Shown here: positions 14,400-16,920 of the stretch, in pieces | How positions within the stretch are numbered: the first letter of the stretch is position 1 | How the letters are laid out: the number at the start of each line of letters is the position of its first letter | Assembly: GCA_013812695.1 (NCBI GenBank) | Contig: JACCSZ010000041.1 | Span: 1-16,920 of the forward strand | Origin: Gemmatimonadales bacterium | GTDB lineage: Bacteria; Gemmatimonadota; Gemmatimonadetes; Gemmatimonadales; GWC2-71-9 | Direction of reading: 5' to 3' | DNA: 16,920 nt | Notes under the pieces: generated by a model | Databases searched by the model: none | The model's input: the letters and a program-made list of their open reading frames with translations, nothing else | What the model was told of the DNA's origin: nothing | Made by a program: the position numbers and the translations under genes

Positions 14400-15239
14400 T
14401 CACGGCCCCACCGGCGCGGGAGGCGGCGCGCGAAGCTGCTCGAGCCGCTCGAGCCATTCGAGCGGCACTTCCTGCGCGCCCAGAGCACCGTGGACTTCGC
14501 CGGGCTCGGGATCGCCGTGCCAGTCGCTGCCGCCGGTGCGCAGGAGGCCCAGCCGGAGCGCGATGTCGGTGAGCCGGGCGCGGAGCTCGGGGTCGTGGCT
14601 GGGATGGCGGGTCTCGATCGCGTCGAGTCCCTCGCGCTGGAGCCGCTCCAGGAACGACCGGGTCCCGCGTTCCTTGATGTGGGCCACCGAGACCAGGCCG
14701 CGCACGGCGTGCACCAGGTCGGCGATGTCGCGGAAGGCCGGCAGCACTTTGTCCACGTAGGCGGGCCGACCGCGGCCGATGTACCGGTCGAAGGCGTCCG
14801 AGATGCCGGTCGCGCTCCCCTGCCGCACGATCGCGCGGGCGACGTGGGGCCGGCCCACCGCGCCGCCGTCGGCCTGGCGGAGCACGTCGTCGAACTCGAG
14901 CGCCACGCCCAGCCGCTGCAGGCGGGCCACCATCTCTCGCCCGCGTCGGAGCCGGTCGGCGCGCGAACGCTCGAGGAACGACTCGAGCTCGGCCGAGTGG
15001 GTCGGGAGGAAGTAGCCGAGGACGTGCATCTCGCCCCACGGCGCGGCCGAGCTGAACTCGCAGCCGGCGATCACCCGAACTCCCACGCGCTCACCGGCGG
15101 CGACGGCGGCGGGGACGCCCGCGACGGTATCGTGGTCGGTGAGGGCGATAGCGGCCAGCCGGACCGACCGCGCGCGCTCCACGACGCGCTCGGGCGAGAG
15201 ACTTCCGTCGGATGCGGTGGAGTGCACGTGGAGGTCCAC
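14400..15239 (-). CDS. PHP-domain phosphoesterase (YciV/RNase AM-like)
   Basis: A 279-residue PHP-domain metal-dependent phosphoesterase. The four PHP motifs are visible: DLHVHST (H4, H6) with D11, LTDHDT (D35, H36, D37), E61 with H72 in GEMHVLGY, and the C-terminal H187, H212 and GGSDWHG (D239, H241). The insert at residues 85-160, including GRPHVARA (129-136), matches the group that contains E. coli YciV (RNase AM), which acts on 3',5'-nucleoside bisphosphates and RNA 5' ends. The GTG start at 15239 lies directly before the first motif and lacks a clear ribosome site; no ATG is available upstream within the 32-base gap. It is part of the minus-strand run that starts with the E2 gene. Confidence 0.88.
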   Translation of the reverse strand: MDLHVHSTASDGSLSPERVVERARSVRLAAIALTDHDTVAGVPAAVAAGERVGVRVIAGCEFSSAAPWGEMHVLGYFLPTHSAELESFLERSRADRLRRGREMVARLQRLGVALEFDDVLRQADGGAVGRPHVARAIVRQGSATGISDAFDRYIGRGRPAYVDKVLPAFRDIADLVHAVRGLVSVAHIKERGTRSFLERLQREGLDAIETRHPSHDPELRARLTDIALRLGLLRTGGSDWHGDPEPGEVHGALGAQEVPLEWLERLEQLRAPPPAPVGP

Positions 15240-15271
15240 CAGGCCGGCCGCGGAGGGCGCGCCGGCGGACG

Positions 15272-15538
15272 TCAGGAGCGGTACCCCAGTTCCGGCGCGG
15301 TCCAGGCGGGCTGCGAATGCGCCAGGAGATCGCGCAGCTCCCGGTCGCTCAGCTGGCTCAACGACAGCTCACGACTTTTCGCGCCGAGCGGCGTGTAGCG
15401 GACGACGCGCTGCTCCCGGTCCGGCCCGGTGCCCCGGCTGAACACGAGGCCGAACTCGTCCTTCGTGTACTGGGTGACCCGTCCGCTGACCGCGACCTGC
15501 CACGGTTCGCCGTCCACTTCGATGATGCGTCTCGGCAT
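15272..15538 (-). CDS. 88-residue uncharacterised protein
   Basis: I do not recognise this protein. It begins with a short beta-rich half, including EVDGEPWQVAVSGRVTQY (7-24), and ends with LSQLSDRELRDLLAHSQP (59-76), which looks like a helix, before a tail ending PELGYRS. It has no cysteine, signal peptide or membrane segment. The ATG at 15538 shares a base with the preceding stop (TAATG) and has GAGGAG about nine bases upstream. Tight coupling on its 5' side and codon use like its neighbours support a real gene. It may be a small conserved protein of the lineage that is co-expressed with the 2-oxo acid dehydrogenase. Confidence 0.75.
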   Translation of the reverse strand: MPRRIIEVDGEPWQVAVSGRVTQYTKDEFGLVFSRGTGPDREQRVVRYTPLGAKSRELSLSQLSDRELRDLLAHSQPAWTAPELGYRS

Positions 15539-15822
15539 TACGACTCACTCCTCACTTCCTCCCACAGGTCCCAGGCCTCGGGCTCGTATTCGGCGACGGC
15601 CCGGATGCGTGCCTCCAGCCGGCGTTCGCCATCGGTGGCCGGTGCCACCGTACGGTGCGTGTCGGCATCTCGACTCTCGCTGCACTCCAGGAAGCGCCCC
15701 GGCCGGCCGGCGCCGCGGAACACCCAGAGGTGCCGGCCGCGCGCCTCGTGCAGCGCCGCGAGCTCCCGGATCGCCGCCAGATAGTCGCCTTCCGCCCCCG
15801 CGCGCACCCTCACCCGCGACAT
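15538..15822 (-). CDS. Small protein, possibly an ABM/NIPSNAP-like dimeric alpha-beta barrel
   Basis: A 94-residue protein. It begins with a strand SRVRVRAGAEGDYLAAIREL (2-21), then HLWVFRGAGRPGRFLE (31-46) and a C-terminal acidic helix, a layout like the antibiotic-biosynthesis-monooxygenase/NIPSNAP type of ferredoxin-like fold. This is a structural guess from the strand-helix-strand pattern, not from a signature motif. Two starts are possible: GTG at 15840, one base after the E2 stop, or ATG at 15822; neither has a good Shine-Dalgarno sequence, and the ATG is preferred because the strand starts there. Its TAA overlaps the next ATG. The function is unknown. Confidence 0.7.
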   Translation of the reverse strand: MSRVRVRAGAEGDYLAAIRELAALHEARGRHLWVFRGAGRPGRFLECSESRDADTHRTVAPATDGERRLEARIRAVAEYEPEAWDLWEEVRSES

Positions 15823-15841
15823 GGTGAGCGTGCGGGGCACG

Positions 15842-16920
15842 TCAGGCCGCGCTCTCGGGGAACTCCTGCAGCATCCGTTTCACGTCGGCCATGAAGCGGT
15901 CGGCATTGGCGCCGTCCACGATGCGGTGATCGAAGGCCAGGCTGAGCATGCCCTTGGTCCGGATGGCGAGCGAGTCGCTGCCGTCGACGGTGACGACCGC
16001 CGGCTGCTTCTCGATCGTGCCGACGCACAGAATGGCCGCCTGGGGCTGGTTGATGATCGGCGTGCCGATCACCGAGCCGAACACCCCCGGGTTGGTGATG
16101 GTGAACGTCCCGCGCTGCACGTCGTCCGGGCTCAGCTTCTTGGTGCGGGCGCGCTCGCCGAGATCGTTGATGGCGCGCGCCACGCCCAGCAGGGAGAGCT
16201 CGTCGGCGTGCTTGATGACCGGGACGATGAGCCCCCAGTCGAGCGCCACGGCGACGCCCAGGTTGATGTCCCGGCGGAGGACGGTATGCTCGCCGCTCAC
16301 CGCCGCGTTGACCGTCGGGTGGGCGCGGAGCCCGTCGGCCACGGCCTTGGCGATGAACGCGAGGTACGTGAGGTTCACGCCGCGATCGGCATACTCCTGC
16401 TTCTTCCGGGCCCTGAGCTGCGCGATGCGCGTGTAGTCGATCTCGAAAATGGTATTGACATGCGGTGAGACACGACGCGACATCACCATGTGCTCGGCGG
16501 TCAGCTTCCGGATGCGCGACCACGGCTCGACCCGGTCGCCGGGCCAGGCTTCCACGGAAGGCGCATGAACCGCGGCGGGCGCGAGCGCCGGAGAGCCGAG
16601 CGGCGGCGGGCTCGCGGCGGCGGGAGCGGTGGCGGGCTCGCTCGCCTCGGCCACCGGGGCGGGGCCGGCCTCGAGGTAGCTCAGAATATCGTTCTTGGTG
16701 ACCCGGCCAGCGAGCCCGCTGCCCGGGATGGCGCGCAGATCGAGATTGTGCTCCGCCGCCATCTTCCGCACCAGGGGCGTCGAGCGCCTCCGCAGCCGCT
16801 CCTCGGCGCTCTCGACGCCGTTCGAGCCGCCGTCCGGGACCAGCACGCGGCCCGATCCGGCCGCGGGTGCGGGCGCCGGCGCGGGTGAGGGCCGGGGTGA
16901 GATCGGCGGCGCGGCGGGCC
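15842..16920 (-). CDS. 2-oxo acid dehydrogenase complex E2 (dihydrolipoyl acyltransferase), 3' part
   Basis: The C-terminal about 359 residues of an E2 subunit, which transfers acyl groups from lipoyl-lysine to CoA in a 2-oxo acid dehydrogenase complex. From the right edge: a Pro-Ala linker (about 16815-16920) that would follow the lipoyl domain outside the window, the peripheral-subunit-binding domain (about 16685-16800, with TPLVRKMA and GLAGRVTKNDIL), a second linker, then the catalytic domain (about 15845-16535). The active-site motif DHRIVDG is present with His at 15926-15928 and Asp at 15914-15916. No stop occurs up to 16920, so the gene starts outside. Pyruvate, 2-oxoglutarate and branched-chain versions cannot be told apart here. 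It heads a run of closely packed genes. Confidence 0.93.
   Translation of the reverse strand, partial: PAAPPISPRPSPAPAPAPAAGSGRVLVPDGGSNGVESAEERLRRRSTPLVRKMAAEHNLDLRAIPGSGLAGRVTKNDILSYLEAGPAPVAEASEPATAPAAASPPPLGSPALAPAAVHAPSVEAWPGDRVEPWSRIRKLTAEHMVMSRRVSPHVNTIFEIDYTRIAQLRARKKQEYADRGVNLTYLAFIAKAVADGLRAHPTVNAAVSGEHTVLRRDINLGVAVALDWGLIVPVIKHADELSLLGVARAINDLGERARTKKLSPDDVQRGTFTITNPGVFGSVIGTPIINQPQAAILCVGTIEKQPAVVTVDGSDSLAIRTKGMLSLAFDHRIVDGANADRFMADVKRMLQEFPESAA

Noticed and set aside
1..16920. Search for CRISPR arrays, tRNA or rRNA genes, transposases and phage genes
   Set aside because: No regularly spaced repeats, no RNA gene signatures and no mobile-element proteins were seen by reading both strands.

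Overview
The window is a GC-rich bacterial chromosomal segment with a strong third-position G/C bias in every gene. It is densely coded, with most neighbouring genes overlapping by 1-8 bases. The family mix and a palindromic TGTCATCCCGAGCG...GGGATC intergenic repeat fit an environmental bacterium such as a Gemmatimonadota member. That placement is an inference from gene content and style, not from a marker gene. There is no rRNA, tRNA, CRISPR array, transposase or phage gene. Both ends cut through genes.

Left part (1-5371). A cysteine synthase gene (5' part only) lies downstream of an Rrf2/IscR-type regulator with three cysteines, both on the minus strand. A textbook intrinsic terminator sits in the 60-base leader between them, which suggests attenuation of the cysteine synthase gene. 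Next comes a divergent pair: a GTG-started polymerase-beta-type nucleotidyltransferase (minus) and a calcineurin-like metallophosphoesterase (plus). The phosphoesterase converges on a 942-residue soluble hybrid sensor kinase (PAS-GAF-PAS-PAS-HisKA-HATPase-REC). This kinase is translationally coupled (ATGA) to the aspartate ammonia-lyase gene upstream of it.

Middle part (5368-10420). The aspartase is divergent from a small cupin gene. The cupin converges on a three-gene minus-strand unit joined by two 4-base stop/start overlaps: a GT4 glycosyltransferase, a DUF2334-type polysaccharide deacetylase, and a UPF0104/LPG-synthase-type multi-span membrane protein. This unit looks like a small envelope glycolipid module. 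Upstream of it is a plus-strand fragment carrying about two HAF-type repeats, probably a gene remnant.

Right part (10418-16920). A thioredoxin-reductase gene overlaps a glyoxalase-II-like metallo-beta-lactamase gene. Upstream of these is an 84-base inverted repeat. Then follows a long minus-strand run, from the right edge leftward: 2-oxo acid dehydrogenase E2 (5' end off the window), a small ABM/NIPSNAP-like protein, an 88-residue uncharacterised protein, a PHP phosphoesterase, a classical SDR, a second SDR that resembles pteridine reductase but has His in place of the catalytic Tyr, and a Rossmann-fold protein of unknown function with a C-x3-C-x5-C motif.

No complete, clearly new defence or mobile system is visible. 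The best leads are the terminator-controlled cysteine synthase leader, the aspartase-kinase coupling, the GT4/DUF2334/UPF0104 unit, the His-substituted SDR and the cysteine-motif Rossmann protein.
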